Assembly: GCF_026341825.1 (NCBI RefSeq)
Contig: NZ_JAPENY010000001.1
Coordinates: 682,001 to 746,000 of the forward strand
DNA length: 64,000 nucleotides
Direction: 5' to 3'
Source: Streptomyces sp. NBC_00620
Lineage (GTDB): Bacteria > Actinomycetota > Actinomycetes > Streptomycetales > Streptomycetaceae
Within the stretch, counting starts at the first letter, position 1, and each line of letters starts with the position of its first letter. The notes under the pieces are model-generated. The model was given only the letters and a program-made list of their open reading frames with translations, was not told the origin of the DNA and did no database searches. The translations under genes and the position numbers were made by a program. Positions 54,160 to 63,817 of the stretch are shown piece by piece.

Positions 54160-54540
54160 GTGCCGGCTGGAACGCTGTACCGCGGCCGGGAAGGAATGTG
54201 GTCCTGGGTGGCTCATCGAGTCACCGGCGTCCTCATCTTCTTCTTCCTGTTCGTACACGTGCTGGACACCGCTCTCGTTCGTGTATCCCCCGAGGACTAC
54301 GACAAGGTCGTAGCCACGTACAAGACGCCGCTCGTCGCGCTGCTGGAGTACGGCCTCGTCGCCGCCATCCTTTTCCACGCGCTCAACGGCCTGCGTGTCA
54401 TCGCCGTCGACTTCTGGTCGAAGGGCCCGCGCTATCAGAAGCAGATGCTGTGGTCCGTCGTCGGTATCTGGGTCGTGCTGATGGTGGGGGCCCTTTACCC
54501 CGTCCTCGGTCACGCATTCCGCGAAGTCTTCGGGAGCTGA
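54160..54540 (+). CDS. sdhC: Succinate dehydrogenase cytochrome b556 subunit
   Basis: Membrane anchor of complex II (126 residues) from GTG 54160, which has an excellent GGAGGG ribosome-binding site; the longer frame reads 25 residues further upstream. MWSWVAHRVTGVLIFFFLFVHVLDTALV holds the family SxxHR-like motif and a heme/quinone helix; two more helices follow. It opens the sdhCDAB operon; gap to sdhD is five bases. Confidence 0.95.
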   Translation: MPAGTLYRGREGMWSWVAHRVTGVLIFFFLFVHVLDTALVRVSPEDYDKVVATYKTPLVALLEYGLVAAILFHALNGLRVIAVDFWSKGPRYQKQMLWSVVGIWVVLMVGALYPVLGHAFREVFGS

Positions 54541-54545
54541 CGCAG

Positions 54546-55037
54546 ATGTCCACCACTGAAACCGCCGCATCCGGCATCGGCCCCGTCGAAGGCGCGGGCG
54601 AGTTGTCGACGTACAGCGTCGACAACCCGGCGCCGCTCATCGAGGCCCCGCGCAAGCGGACCAAGAAGACCCCGAAGTCGACCCGCGGCAACTTCGAGAT
54701 GTACGGCTGGCTCTTCATGCGCCTGTCCGGCATCGTCCTGGTCGTCCTGGTCCTCGGCCACCTGCTCATCCAGCTCGTCCTCGACGGCGGCGTCTCCAAG
54801 ATCGGCTTCGCCTTCGTGGCCGGCCGCTGGGCGTCCCCCTGGTGGCAGGTCTGGGACCTCGCAATGCTGTGGCTCGCGATGCTGCACGGCGCCAACGGCC
54901 TGCGTACGGTCATCAACGACTACGCGGAGCGCGCGAACACGCGCCTGTGGCTGAAGGGCCTGCTGTACACCGCCACGGTGTTCACGATTCTGCTGGGCAC
55001 GCTGGTGATCTTCACCTTCGACCCGAACATCCGCTAG
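54546..55037 (+). CDS. sdhD: Succinate dehydrogenase membrane anchor subunit
   Basis: Second membrane subunit (163 residues). A 45-residue Lys/Pro/Ala-rich N-terminal extension precedes [30 protein letters not shown] and [23 protein letters not shown], which carry helix His residues for heme b; a third helix ends the chain. Gap to sdhA is 23 bases. Confidence 0.93.
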   Translation: MSTTETAASGIGPVEGAGELSTYSVDNPAPLIEAPRKRTKKTPKSTRGNFEMYGWLFMRLSGIVLVVLVLGHLLIQLVLDGGVSKIGFAFVAGRWASPWWQVWDLAMLWLAMLHGANGLRTVINDYAERANTRLWLKGLLYTATVFTILLGTLVIFTFDPNIR

Positions 55038-55060
55038 GCACGGGGCTGAGGCAACCACTC

Positions 55061-56815
55061 ATGAAGATCCACAAGTACGACACCGTCATCGTCGGCGCAG
55101 GCGGCGCCGGTATGCGCGCCGCGATCGAGTCGACGAAGCGCAGCCGCACCGCCGTGCTGACGAAGCTCTACCCCACCCGCTCCCACACGGGCGCCGCGCA
55201 GGGCGGCATGGCCGCCGCGCTCGCCAACGTGGAAGAGGACAACTGGGAGTGGCACACCTTCGACACCGTCAAGGGCGGTGACTACCTGGTCGACCAGGAC
55301 GCCGCCGAGATCCTGGCGAAGGAGGCCATCGACTCGGTCCTCGACCTGGAGAAGATGGGCCTTCCCTTCAACCGGACGCCCGACGGGACGATCGACCAGC
55401 GCCGCTTCGGCGGTCACAGCCGCAACCACGGCGAGGCGCCGGTGCGCCGCTCCTGCTACGCGGCCGACCGCACCGGCCACATGATCCTCCAGACGCTCTA
55501 CCAGAACTGCGTGAAGGAGGGCGTGGAGTTCTTCAACGAGTTCTACGTCCTCGACCAGCTGATCGTCGAGGTCGACGGCGTCAAGCGGTCGGCCGGTGTC
55601 GTGGCGTACGAGCTGGCGACCGGCGAGATCCACGTCTTCCAGGCGAAGGCCGTGATCTACGCGTCCGGCGGCACCGGCAAGTTCTTCAAGGTGACGTCGA
55701 ACGCGCACACGCTGACCGGTGACGGCCAGGCCGCGGTCTACCGTCGCGGGCTGCCGCTGGAGGACATGGAGTTCTTCCAGTTCCACCCGACCGGCATCTG
55801 GCGCATGGGCATCCTGCTGACGGAGGGCGCCCGCGGTGAGGGCGGCATCCTCCGCAACAAGGACGGCGAGCGCTTCATGGAGAAGTACGCGCCGGTCATG
55901 AAGGACCTCGCGTCGCGAGACGTGGTCTCCCGTTCGATCTACACGGAGATCCGTGAGGGCCGCGGCTGCGGCCCCGAGGGTGACCACGTCTACCTGGACC
56001 TGACGCACCTTCCCCCGGAGCAGCTGGACGCCAAGCTCCCGGACATCACCGAGTTCGCGCGCACCTACCTGGGCATCGAGCCGTACACGGACCCGATCCC
56101 GATCCAGCCCACCGCGCACTACGCGATGGGCGGCATCCCGACGAACGTCCAGGGTGAGGTGCTGAGCGACAACACGACCGTGGTTCCCGGTCTGTACGCC
56201 GCCGGCGAGGTCGCGTGCGTGTCGGTGCACGGCGCGAACCGCCTCGGCACGAACTCCCTCCTCGACATCAACGTGTTCGGGAAGCGCGCCGGTATCGCCG
56301 CCGCCGAGTACTCGGCGAAGGCCGACTACGTCGAGCTGCCCGAGGACCCGTCCTCCCAGGTCGTGTCGCAGGTCGAGCACCTGCGCAACTCCACGGGCAC
56401 GGAGCGCGTCGCAGTCCTGCGCAACGAGCTGCAGGAGTGCATGGACGCCAACGTGATGGTGTTCCGCACCGAGCAGACGATCAAGACGGCGGTCGAGAAG
56501 ATCGCGGAGCTGCGCGAGCGCTACCGGAACGTCTCGATCCAGGACAAGGGCCGCCGCTTCAACACGGACCTCCTGGAGGCCATCGAGCTGGGCAACCTGC
56601 TCGACCTGGCCGAGGTCATGGCGACCTCCGCACTGGCGCGCAAGGAGTCCCGCGGCGGTCACTACCGCGAGGACTACCCGAACCGCGACGACGTCAACTT
56701 CATGCGCCACACCATGGCGTACCGCGAGGTCGGCGACGACGGCACCGAGTCCATCCGTCTCGACTACAAGCCGGTCGTCCAGACCCGCTACCAGCCGATG
56801 GAGCGTAAGTACTGA
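55061..56815 (+). CDS. sdhA: Succinate dehydrogenase flavoprotein subunit
   Basis: Catalytic subunit of complex II (584 residues) oxidising succinate to fumarate on the cytoplasmic face. FAD binding starts with [18 protein letters not shown]; the His for covalent FAD lies in [15 protein letters not shown]; the active site includes [22 protein letters not shown] and [15 protein letters not shown]. Ends as usual with [16 protein letters not shown] precedes the ATG. Last codon overlaps the sdhB start (TGATG). Confidence 0.97.
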   Translation: MKIHKYDTVIVGAGGAGMRAAIESTKRSRTAVLTKLYPTRSHTGAAQGGMAAALANVEEDNWEWHTFDTVKGGDYLVDQDAAEILAKEAIDSVLDLEKMGLPFNRTPDGTIDQRRFGGHSRNHGEAPVRRSCYAADRTGHMILQTLYQNCVKEGVEFFNEFYVLDQLIVEVDGVKRSAGVVAYELATGEIHVFQAKAVIYASGGTGKFFKVTSNAHTLTGDGQAAVYRRGLPLEDMEFFQFHPTGIWRMGILLTEGARGEGGILRNKDGERFMEKYAPVMKDLASRDVVSRSIYTEIREGRGCGPEGDHVYLDLTHLPPEQLDAKLPDITEFARTYLGIEPYTDPIPIQPTAHYAMGGIPTNVQGEVLSDNTTVVPGLYAAGEVACVSVHGANRLGTNSLLDINVFGKRAGIAAAEYSAKADYVELPEDPSSQVVSQVEHLRNSTGTERVAVLRNELQECMDANVMVFRTEQTIKTAVEKIAELRERYRNVSIQDKGRRFNTDLLEAIELGNLLDLAEVMATSALARKESRGGHYREDYPNRDDVNFMRHTMAYREVGDDGTESIRLDYKPVVQTRYQPMERKY

Positions 56816-57594
56816 TGGCAACACCGACCCTGGACAAGGCGGAGCCCGCCGACAAGCCTGAGGCAGGCTTCGCCGACTCCCCGTACATCACCGCCACGTT
56901 CCGCATCCGCCGCTTCAACTCCGAAGTCTCGGCGGAGGCGACCTGGGAAGACTTCCAGCTGGAGATCGACCCGAAGGAGCGCGTCCTCGACGCCCTCCAC
57001 AAGATCAAGTGGGACCAGGACGGCACCCTCACCTTCCGCCGCTCCTGCGCGCACGGCATCTGCGGCTCGGACGCCATGCGCATCAACGGCAAGAACCGCC
57101 TTGCCTGCAAGACGCTGATCAAGGACCTCAACCCCGAGAAGCCGATCACGGTCGAGCCCATCAAGGGCCTGACGGTCCTCAAGGACCTGATCGTCGACAT
57201 GGAGCCGTTCTTCCAGGCGTACCGCGACGTGATGCCCTTCCTCATCACGAAGGACACCAACGAGCCGACCCGGGAACGCCTCCAGTCCGCCGAGGACCGC
57301 GAGCGCTTCGACGACACCACGAAGTGCATCCTGTGCGCGGCGTGCACGTCCTCGTGCCCGGTCTTCTGGAACGACGGCCAGTACTTCGGCCCGGCCGCCA
57401 TCGTCAACGCACACCGCTTCATCTTCGACTCGCGTGACGAAGGGGGTGAGCAGCGCCTGGAGATCCTGAACGACAAGGACGGCGTCTGGCGCTGCCGCAC
57501 GACGTTCAACTGCACGGACGCCTGCCCTCGAGGTATCGAGGTCACCAAGGCGATCCAGGAAGTCAAGCGGGCGTTGATCACTCGGCGGTTCTGA
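56815..57594 (+). CDS. sdhB: Succinate dehydrogenase iron-sulfur subunit
   Basis: Electron-transfer subunit (259 residues). The [2Fe-2S] cluster motif is SCAHGICGSDAMRINGKNRLACKT, where Asp takes the third Cys place as in the Escherichia coli enzyme. The [4Fe-4S] and [3Fe-4S] ligands are in CILCAACTSSCPVFW and CRTTFNCTDACPRGIEVTKAI. The first 25 residues are an acidic Ala-rich extension. The TGATG coupling keeps A and B in step; a terminator hairpin follows. Confidence 0.97.
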   Translation: MATPTLDKAEPADKPEAGFADSPYITATFRIRRFNSEVSAEATWEDFQLEIDPKERVLDALHKIKWDQDGTLTFRRSCAHGICGSDAMRINGKNRLACKTLIKDLNPEKPITVEPIKGLTVLKDLIVDMEPFFQAYRDVMPFLITKDTNEPTRERLQSAEDRERFDDTTKCILCAACTSSCPVFWNDGQYFGPAAIVNAHRFIFDSRDEGGEQRLEILNDKDGVWRCRTTFNCTDACPRGIEVTKAIQEVKRALITRRF

Positions 57595-57619
57595 GGTTTT
57601 TGGTCGTACGTCACTGTGG

Positions 57620-57653
57620 GCCCCGTTCCCGGTTTGCAAGCCGGGGGCGGGGC
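57620..57653 (+). terminator. Terminator after sdhB
   Basis: GCCCCG...TCCCGG pairs with CCGGG..CGGGGC around TTTGCAA, with one internal mismatch; 25 bases past the sdhB stop and facing the convergent gene at 57672. Confidence 0.65.
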
Positions 57654-57671
57654 TTCGCGCTTGCCGGCACC

Positions 57672-58664
57672 TCACACGGCCAACGCCGCCCGTATCTGCT
57701 TGAGGGTCACCTTGTGCGTGACGCAGTCGGCGAGCCGCTCCAGCTCCGGGCGCCCGGCCCCACCCGCAAGACGGGCGAGTGCCTGCACACCGGAGCCCGC
57801 GACCGTCGCCTTCACCCGCGGCCGCTCGACCAAGGCGCCGAGGACACGCACGGTGCGCGGGTGAGCCGGCAACAGAGAGAGCAGCAGGGCGAGTCCCCGT
57901 ATGGCGGGACGGTTGTACCGGTCATACGCGCCATCGGAGCCGCCGGCGCCCTCCGCGGCCCGCTCCAGCCACACCTCGGCGGTGCGGCGAACCCTCTCCG
58001 GGCCGAGGGCGTCGGTCAACTCGGCGGCGCGCCGGTCCCAGGCCCGAGTGTGGGCACCACCGGGCACGGCCAGCAGATGTCGTACGAGGACGATCCATTC
58101 CGCCCCGAGCGTGGGCAACTCGGCAAGCACCGAGTCGGCCCAAGGCTCACCGGGGTTGAGCACGGGCTCGGTGAGACGCTCCAGGATCGACGCGGTCGGA
58201 ACGTGATCCCAGAAGCCCTCCAGCTCGGACCGGCGGAGCAGGCCCACGACTTCACCCGAGAGGGACCGCCCCGCGTCCAGAAGTGCCCCGCTCAGGACCC
58301 ACAGCTCGTCCATCGTCTGCGCGTACCAGTACCGCTCGGCCCACTTCTCCAGCAACGCGTTCCAGGCATCGCACCAGGCGCCGGCGGCCGACGTCCTCGT
58401 GACCAGGGCCAGCAGCACAAGTCCCCGCTCCCGGCCGTCGCCCACGCCACGCGTAGTGCCGACGTACTCGCCGAAGGCCTGGGCGAGCACCTCGCGATCA
58501 CCCTGGGGCATCGTCCGCAGCACGGCACCCACGCCGACCCCCTCGTGCTCCGCCGACGAGAAGAGCAGCACCTGCGCGAGCTTGTCCAAGTCACCCTTGC
58601 CGACCAGCTCTTGGACGTACTCCACCCTCTCCCCGGCCTCCCAGGGCGACATCACGAGATCCAT
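57672..58664 (-). CDS. HEAT-like hypothetical protein, related to part of the DUF4132 protein
   Basis: A 330-residue all-helical protein from ATG 58664 (MDLVMSPWEAGERVEY). Its second half resembles residues about 180-330 of the DUF4132 protein at 61340 (VLNPGEPWADSVLAEL, DRYNRPAIRGLALLLSLLPAHPRTVRVLGALVER, LARLADCVTHKVTLKQIRAAL), which points to a shared HEAT/ARM-like scaffold without the DUF4132 C-terminal part. No catalytic motif is seen. It probably works as a protein-binding scaffold; function unknown. Confidence 0.75.
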   Translation of the reverse strand: MDLVMSPWEAGERVEYVQELVGKGDLDKLAQVLLFSSAEHEGVGVGAVLRTMPQGDREVLAQAFGEYVGTTRGVGDGRERGLVLLALVTRTSAAGAWCDAWNALLEKWAERYWYAQTMDELWVLSGALLDAGRSLSGEVVGLLRRSELEGFWDHVPTASILERLTEPVLNPGEPWADSVLAELPTLGAEWIVLVRHLLAVPGGAHTRAWDRRAAELTDALGPERVRRTAEVWLERAAEGAGGSDGAYDRYNRPAIRGLALLLSLLPAHPRTVRVLGALVERPRVKATVAGSGVQALARLAGGAGRPELERLADCVTHKVTLKQIRAALAV

Positions 58665-58830
58665 ACCCCCGACGCTAATACGCGCCACTGACAACGACCG
58701 GCCGCGCACGACAAAACGCCGGTTCCCAGGACCTGGTTGTGGTCCCTGGGAACCGACGTGAGCCGGGGCCCGCATCGGCCATCGGCATCATCGCCGTGCC
58801 GGGTGCGGGCCCCCGTCGTCTGGGGCGGCA

Positions 58831-59094
58831 TCAGCCGCGCAGCACACGACCCTGCTTGTCCGTGCGGTCGTTGCTCGTGAAGAACAGGATCGCGTCGATC
58901 AGGGCCCATATGCCCAGACCACCGCAGGTGAAGAGCTGGGCGATGGCCACGCCCGTGGAGCCGACGTAGAAGCGACCGGCACCGAGGCCACCCAGGAAGA
59001 GCTGGAGGAGGCCCGCGGTGATCTTGGACTTGTCGGACAGGGGGCGGCCCTGGTGGTCGACGCCGAACGGTGCGTCAGGGGTGGGGACAGACAT
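58831..59094 (-). CDS. TM2 domain protein 1
   Basis: Small membrane protein (87 residues) from ATG 59094 with GGAG upstream. A short polar start (MSVPTPDAPFGVDHQGRPLSDKSK) precedes the TM2 motif: LLQLFLGGLGAGRFYVGSTGVAIAQLFTCGGLGIWALIDAIL, two helices with a short turn. End is a basic RTDKQGRVLRG. Function of TM2 proteins is unknown; in streptomycetes several copies occur. A close paralogue lies at 59803. Confidence 0.85.
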   Translation of the reverse strand: MSVPTPDAPFGVDHQGRPLSDKSKITAGLLQLFLGGLGAGRFYVGSTGVAIAQLFTCGGLGIWALIDAILFFTSNDRTDKQGRVLRG

Positions 59095-59402
59095 GGAAGT
59101 TGCTCCTGGGATGACCGATGAGAGACCGGAGCGGAGTGCTCCGGGGGAATCCAGGAGGGAACCCATGGCAAAAAACGCCTACTTGCGATGACGTATGACG
59201 AACCGCGCCATCCCCCCTGTGACGTCGGAAGCATAGAGAAACTGCAGGGGAGGGTGGGAGAGAGAACGCTAGATCGTTCTGGATCGTTCCTGTTCCGTGA
59301 TCAAATTCTGGCCAATTCTCAGCGAAGTCATGGCCGACAGACAGGCAAGGGCCCTTGCCTCAACACGGGTGCCCTCAGGGCGACTCATCCGGCTCACCCT
59401 GC
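59095..59402. other. Intergenic region with GATCGTTC direct repeats
   Basis: No gene seen. GATCGTTC occurs at 59272-59279 and 59282-59289, next to GAACG...CGTTC (about 59265-59279), in an AT-richer patch 170-190 bases upstream of TM2 gene 1 on the minus strand. It may be a promoter/operator. Confidence 0.4.
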
Positions 59403-59810
59403 TCACACGACGTTGCGGGCCACGGTCCATGCCACGGCCACCACCAGCACCAACGCCTGGGCCCGCGGGCTCAGCGTCGGACGCCAGCGACGCCCTCGCA
59501 TCCCTTCCACGAACCAGCGCCCCAACAACACCAGCGCGAACGGGGAAGCCAGCAGGAGCATCCTGTTGTCGTGCCAGGCTGCGGTGAACTGGCCATGCAT
59601 CAGGTCGTACACCATGCGGGTGCCGCCGCAGGCCGGGCAGAGCAGCCCGGTGAGGTAGCGGAACGGGCACTGGGGCAGCAGATGCCCCGGCTCGTGCGGA
59701 TCGGTGCCGTAGAGATAGCCGGCGCCCGCGACCCCGGCGACGAACACCGCAAGGGGTGCCGTCGCCGGGTGCCGCAGGACGGTCCCTCGCCCGGACCCGG
59801 GCTCAGCCAC
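59403..59810 (-). CDS. DUF2752 membrane protein
   Basis: A 135-residue protein with three to four membrane segments. GTDPHEPGHLLPQCPFRYLTGLLCPACGGTRMVYDLMHG is the DUF2752 hallmark (CPxxxxTGxxCPxCGxTR). Family function is unknown. The start overlaps the stop of the TM2 gene upstream by eight bases, and TM2-DUF2752 pairing is common in actinobacteria, so the two may act together in the membrane. Confidence 0.88.
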   Translation of the reverse strand: MAEPGSGRGTVLRHPATAPLAVFVAGVAGAGYLYGTDPHEPGHLLPQCPFRYLTGLLCPACGGTRMVYDLMHGQFTAAWHDNRMLLLASPFALVLLGRWFVEGMRGRRWRPTLSPRAQALVLVVAVAWTVARNVV

Positions 59811-60306
59811 GCAGGATCCGCCCCTGGGAATCCGTGGCGGTGTTGCCGGTCAGCAGGAGGATCCCGTCGATCAGGGCCCAGATGCCCAGACCACCGCAGG
59901 TGAAGAGCTGGGCGATGCCGATACCGACGCTGCCTATGTAGAAACGCCCGATGCCGAGGCTGCCGAGGGTGAGCTGGAGAATCCCCGCGACGATCTTCGA
60001 CTTGTCGGAGTACGGGCGGCCGTAAGGGTCGTAGCCGTACGGGGCGTTGGGGTCGCCGGTGTACATGCCGGGCGGCACGGCACCCATGGGGTAACCCTGC
60101 TGCGGGTAGCCGTACGGCCCGGGCTGCTGGTACCCGCCCGGCTGCTGGTACGCCCCCGGACCCGGCTGCTGGTAGGCGCCCGCCTGGCCGGCCCCGTACG
60201 GGTTCGCACCGTCGGGCGGGACAGGACCGGGGTTCGGATAGCCGTAGCCGGGCGGCTGGTCCGAGGGCTGCTGGGGCTGCTCGGGGGGCTGGGGCTGCTC
60301 GGTCAA
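59803..60306 (-). CDS. TM2 domain protein 2 with Pro/Gln/Tyr-rich N-terminus
   Basis: A 167-residue protein. Residues 1-95 are a Pro/Gln/Gly/Tyr-rich disordered region (AYQQPGPGAYQQPGG, YGYPQQGYPMG). A TM2 domain follows: ILQLTLGSLGIGRFYIGSVGIGIAQLFTCGGLGIWALIDGILLL. The start is most likely TTG 60306, with AGGAG eight bases before it (LTEQPQPP); a GTG just upstream is in a poor position. Low-complexity tails of this kind are often on the cytoplasmic side and may bind partners. Confidence 0.85.
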   Translation of the reverse strand: MTEQPQPPEQPQQPSDQPPGYGYPNPGPVPPDGANPYGAGQAGAYQQPGPGAYQQPGGYQQPGPYGYPQQGYPMGAVPPGMYTGDPNAPYGYDPYGRPYSDKSKIVAGILQLTLGSLGIGRFYIGSVGIGIAQLFTCGGLGIWALIDGILLLTGNTATDSQGRILRG

Positions 60307-60446
60307 GGGGGTCACTCCTGATCTTCGCGCGAGGGACGCTGGGCACGCTTGTCGGCCATGTGGCCGACAAGGCTGTCGGTCATACTGCAGGAGCAGAGGG
60401 CCGGGAGAGAAGTCGGCACAGGTCGGCATCCTGAGGACCGGGCGAC

Positions 60447-61202
60447 TCAGAGCCCCAAGGACGCCCATCGCCCCGGCTGCGCCTTGATCTCTTCCAGCAA
60501 CTGGTTGAACAGCTCCTGGTCGTAGAGAACCGCCGCGGAGCCCTCGGGGACGCGCACGCCGTTGATCACAGCGGTGGGAGTCCCCGGGCCCCGCGGATCG
60601 TCCTCACCGGCACTTTCGTAGGCCTGCTCGGACTTGGTCACGAAGTCGCGGTACTTCATGGTCTTGACGGCGGAGTCGAAGGCCTGGCCGCGCAGCCCGT
60701 CGACCTCGCCGGCCAGCTCGAGGAGATACGCCTCGGTGAAGCCGTCGACGACTTCCTCGGGCTGGTTCTCGTAGAGCACGGCGTGGTACTCGGCGAACTT
60801 CCCCTCCTCCAGCGCGGCACGCAGGGCGTTGACCGCCTTCTTCGAGCCGCTGCCTCCCATTCTGTCGTCCAGGAAGGAAGCCAGGGTGTACTCGGCCTTC
60901 ACCTCACGCCGTTCGGTCAGGGCGCGCAGCGCGGGCCCGCCGCCCGTCGACTCGAACTCCTCGCAGTAGGGGCAGCGCGGGTCCTCGTAGAGGTGGACGG
61001 TCAGCGAGGCCTCGGGATCCCCTACGACGATGGTGGTGCCGTCCGCGTCAAGCTTCTCGGGCAACTCCCCCAGACCGGCGTACGCGGCTGTCCTCTCCGG
61101 CTCCGCCTGCCCTGCGCGTTGACCGCAGCCGCCCAGGAACAACCCCAGCACGCCGGTCACAACGACCGCCGCGAATCTTCCCCCACCACCACGCACGAGC
61201 AA
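60447..61202 (-). CDS. DsbA-like thioredoxin-fold lipoprotein
   Basis: Exported redox protein of 251 residues. The signal peptide runs to lipobox FLGGC (about residue 26). The domain starts VVGDPEASLTVHLYEDPRCPYCEEFE, with the CPYC active site near residue 79, and ends with GPGTPTAVINGVRVPEG, the cis-Pro loop. It should oxidise or isomerise disulfides outside the cell or help protein folding. Start TTG 61202 has GGAGGG seven bases away; GTG 61196 is the alternative. Confidence 0.9.
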   Translation of the reverse strand: MLVRGGGGRFAAVVVTGVLGLFLGGCGQRAGQAEPERTAAYAGLGELPEKLDADGTTIVVGDPEASLTVHLYEDPRCPYCEEFESTGGGPALRALTERREVKAEYTLASFLDDRMGGSGSKKAVNALRAALEEGKFAEYHAVLYENQPEEVVDGFTEAYLLELAGEVDGLRGQAFDSAVKTMKYRDFVTKSEQAYESAGEDDPRGPGTPTAVINGVRVPEGSAAVLYDQELFNQLLEEIKAQPGRWASLGL

Positions 61203-61339
61203 CTCGCGTCCCTCCCCGGATCACGCCGGACAGTAGAGCACGCGCGCGTATCCCTGCCATTGATATCTGTCGGCAGGCGACCGCCCTCGGGCCGGGAGCG
61301 ATCTCCCGGCCCATGCCTGTCCATAGCTGTCGCTCGGCT

Positions 61340-63817
61340 TCAGAGCTGGCTCAGGATCGTCGGGTCCGTGATCTCCGTGTCCTTCGCGAGCATCATCGCC
61401 TTGCTGAGGATGACGGCGAGCGTCCGGTCGCCCTCGAAGGGCAGGTAACCGGTCTGCGGGGCGGTGCCGCTCGACTTCGGGACGATGCACAGGTACTGGT
61501 CGTTCGGGCTCATCAGGATGTTGCCTGAGCCGAGGTGGATCTTGTACGTGTGACGCTCGCCCTTGACGTGCAGGAATCGGCCTTCCAGGGTGCAGCGGTC
61601 GGCTATCGCGAGGCGGGGTATCAGGCGGTCGAGGAGGAGGCGGCGGGTCTCGGCGCTCTGGTTCAGCTCACCGAAGCCGTACGAGGACCAGTACTCCTGG
61701 AAGCGGCCGCCGGGGCCGCCGTCCTGCCAGGTCGGATCATTGCCGACGCTCGCCACGCCCACGAACAGGTCGACGTCGCGCAGGACTTCGGAGAGGACCA
61801 GGACCGGGATCTCGCTGAGGGGAAGAGGCTCGACGGGGTCCTGCCCGTCACGCAGCCACATGCTGTACTCGCCGCCGTAGCAGGAAGCCCAGTTCTCCGG
61901 GGCGTTGATCGGGTAGAAGCGGACCTGGTCCGTGCGCAGCCGCAGATAGCTGCCGGACTCGGTGGTGTCCTCGCCGTACTCCTCGCCGTCGCCCTCGATC
62001 CAGTACTCGGCGCGCAACCCCCACTGCGGCAGCTCACGGCTGGCCGGCGGTGCCGAGTCGTCGACGCACAGGCGCAGCTTGTTGCGCCAGCCCCTGATCG
62101 CGGCAAGGGAGTTGAACTGGTGCTGGCGCAGGACGTGCGCCGCGAACCGGTTCGAGTACGTGCCCGTGGTGCGCTCGGCGTCGGTGAGCAGGTACACCTC
62201 GCGGTGGGCCTGCTTGAAGGGCTGGGTGATCGCGTGCCGCTCCAGCCAGTCCCGCCAGGCGACGATCTCGGCGGGTTCGCGTCCCACGGGATGCCAGATC
62301 TCGACCTCCGCTGCTCCGCTCACCGGGTCGTCGGTGAGGGTGCGCAGCTCACCGTCGGCGAATCCGGCCGGGGTGCCGTCAACGGTCCAGAGAAGGCGGC
62401 GGGCCAGGGTGCCGACGAGGGGGTGGTCGAGGTAGCGCTCGCGCCAGGTGGCGTACGTCCAGGTGCGACGGGCGAGGAACTGCCGGTCGAGGCGCTCGCT
62501 CTGGGCCGACAGCATCTTGTCGATGTCCTTGACGGCGGCCTTGAGTTCCTTGAGCTCGTCGGCGTGGTCCCGCTTCACGGCTGCGGGCACACTCTTGACC
62601 GCCTTGCCGGCGGCCCTGCGCCAGCTCAGCACCGCTTTGCCGCCGTGGACGTCGAGGAGGGCGGTGACCTCGCCGAACTGGTGGCGGGCACGGCCCACCT
62701 CGCTGAGCCCGTACGCCGGGACGGCCAGCTCCTCGATCTCCTCCCGGCTCAGCCCGAGTGCGGTGGCCCGCGCCTCCAGTGCGCCGTCGAGCAGCTTCGC
62801 GGTGTTCTTGTACGTCACCCGGGTGGCCAGCCGGGCCAGTTCGGCGAGGGCGGACTCGCTGTCGATGCGGGCGAGGGCGATCACGCCGGCGTTGGCGACC
62901 TTGGGGTTGCGCGGTCCGAGCCCCGCGACCTTCCTGAGCGAGGTCTCTACGAGCACGCCGAGCGCCCGGGCCGTGTCGGGGTGGGGCGGGAGGAGGGAGA
63001 GCAGCCAGGCGAGTCCGCGCAGGGCGTCGGCGTTGTAGGGGTCGTAGGCGCTGTTGATGTCCGGTTCGTACGTCTGGCGTTCGAGCGGGAAGGTCCGGGG
63101 GCGGCCGACGAGGGCGAGCCAGGGCAGCACAGTGTCCCGGACGTGGTCCGCGCCGAGAGTGTCGATGAGGAGGCGGGCCTGCTTGTCCCACTTGGCGGTG
63201 GGTTTGGACGCGGTGGCTGTGATGGCGTGGGAGAGCAGGGCGTGCCAGAGGTCGCCCGGTCCGGCGATCTGTTCCATGGCCCGCTCGGCCCACTCCTCGC
63301 CGACGTTGAGGACGGGGTCCGGGAGCTTCTTGACCAGCTCGGCGAGGGAGTCGGAGCGGTAGGCGACCATGGCGGTGCGGCGGAAGACGGCGACGACGGC
63401 GGGCGGAAGCGGTCGGCCCGTCGCGAGCTCCGCCTCCGCGAGGACGTCGAATCGGCTGGCGTACCAGAAGGAGTGCCGTCCGCCGAGCGTCACCAGCTCC
63501 GCCAGGCGCTCGGTGGGGAGGAAGAAGTCGTCGGGCAGATCACGGCCGATGATGCCGAGCAGCATCAGCACGTTCGGCCGGGCCGCCGACTCCTCGGTCA
63601 GCGAGTGGAAGCGGTCCACCAGCGCGTGCGCGAGACGCTGCCGTTCTTCCAGAGGCAGGCTCCGCAGAAGCTCGAGGATCTCGGCCCAACCGCCACCCCA
63701 GTGGCCATTGCTGGAGACGGCCGCCTTGAGTACCTCGTCGGCGAGCTTGCCCATATTCCCCGCGTCGGCCTGGTTCCGTACCCGCTGCAGGTGGGATCGA
63801 GGAGTGTTCGTCATCAT
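61340..63817 (-). CDS. DUF4132 domain protein with N-terminal helical repeats
   Basis: A large soluble protein (825 residues). The first 480 residues are helical and HEAT-like (DLWHALLSHAITATASKPTAKWDKQARLL; YDPYNADALRGLAWLLSLLPPHPDTARALGVL). The C-terminal part, from about 510, carries DUF4132: ITQPFKQAHREVYLLTDAERTTGTYSNRFAAHVLRQHQFNSLA and later IPVLVLSEVLRDVDLFVGVASVGNDPTW. The function of DUF4132 is not known; such genes often sit with ATPase and von Willebrand-like genes. Overlaps the stop of the next upstream gene by ATGA. Confidence 0.88.
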   Translation of the reverse strand: MMTNTPRSHLQRVRNQADAGNMGKLADEVLKAAVSSNGHWGGGWAEILELLRSLPLEERQRLAHALVDRFHSLTEESAARPNVLMLLGIIGRDLPDDFFLPTERLAELVTLGGRHSFWYASRFDVLAEAELATGRPLPPAVVAVFRRTAMVAYRSDSLAELVKKLPDPVLNVGEEWAERAMEQIAGPGDLWHALLSHAITATASKPTAKWDKQARLLIDTLGADHVRDTVLPWLALVGRPRTFPLERQTYEPDINSAYDPYNADALRGLAWLLSLLPPHPDTARALGVLVETSLRKVAGLGPRNPKVANAGVIALARIDSESALAELARLATRVTYKNTAKLLDGALEARATALGLSREEIEELAVPAYGLSEVGRARHQFGEVTALLDVHGGKAVLSWRRAAGKAVKSVPAAVKRDHADELKELKAAVKDIDKMLSAQSERLDRQFLARRTWTYATWRERYLDHPLVGTLARRLLWTVDGTPAGFADGELRTLTDDPVSGAAEVEIWHPVGREPAEIVAWRDWLERHAITQPFKQAHREVYLLTDAERTTGTYSNRFAAHVLRQHQFNSLAAIRGWRNKLRLCVDDSAPPASRELPQWGLRAEYWIEGDGEEYGEDTTESGSYLRLRTDQVRFYPINAPENWASCYGGEYSMWLRDGQDPVEPLPLSEIPVLVLSEVLRDVDLFVGVASVGNDPTWQDGGPGGRFQEYWSSYGFGELNQSAETRRLLLDRLIPRLAIADRCTLEGRFLHVKGERHTYKIHLGSGNILMSPNDQYLCIVPKSSGTAPQTGYLPFEGDRTLAVILSKAMMLAKDTEITDPTILSQL

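Noticed and set aside
55034..56824. 596-codon minus-strand frame opposite sdhA
   Set aside because: Shadow of sdhA, with no domain and unusual composition.
57620..57653. GGTTTGCAAGCC hairpin considered as part of a tRNA
   Set aside because: No cloverleaf arms or T-loop sequence around it; position fits a terminator.
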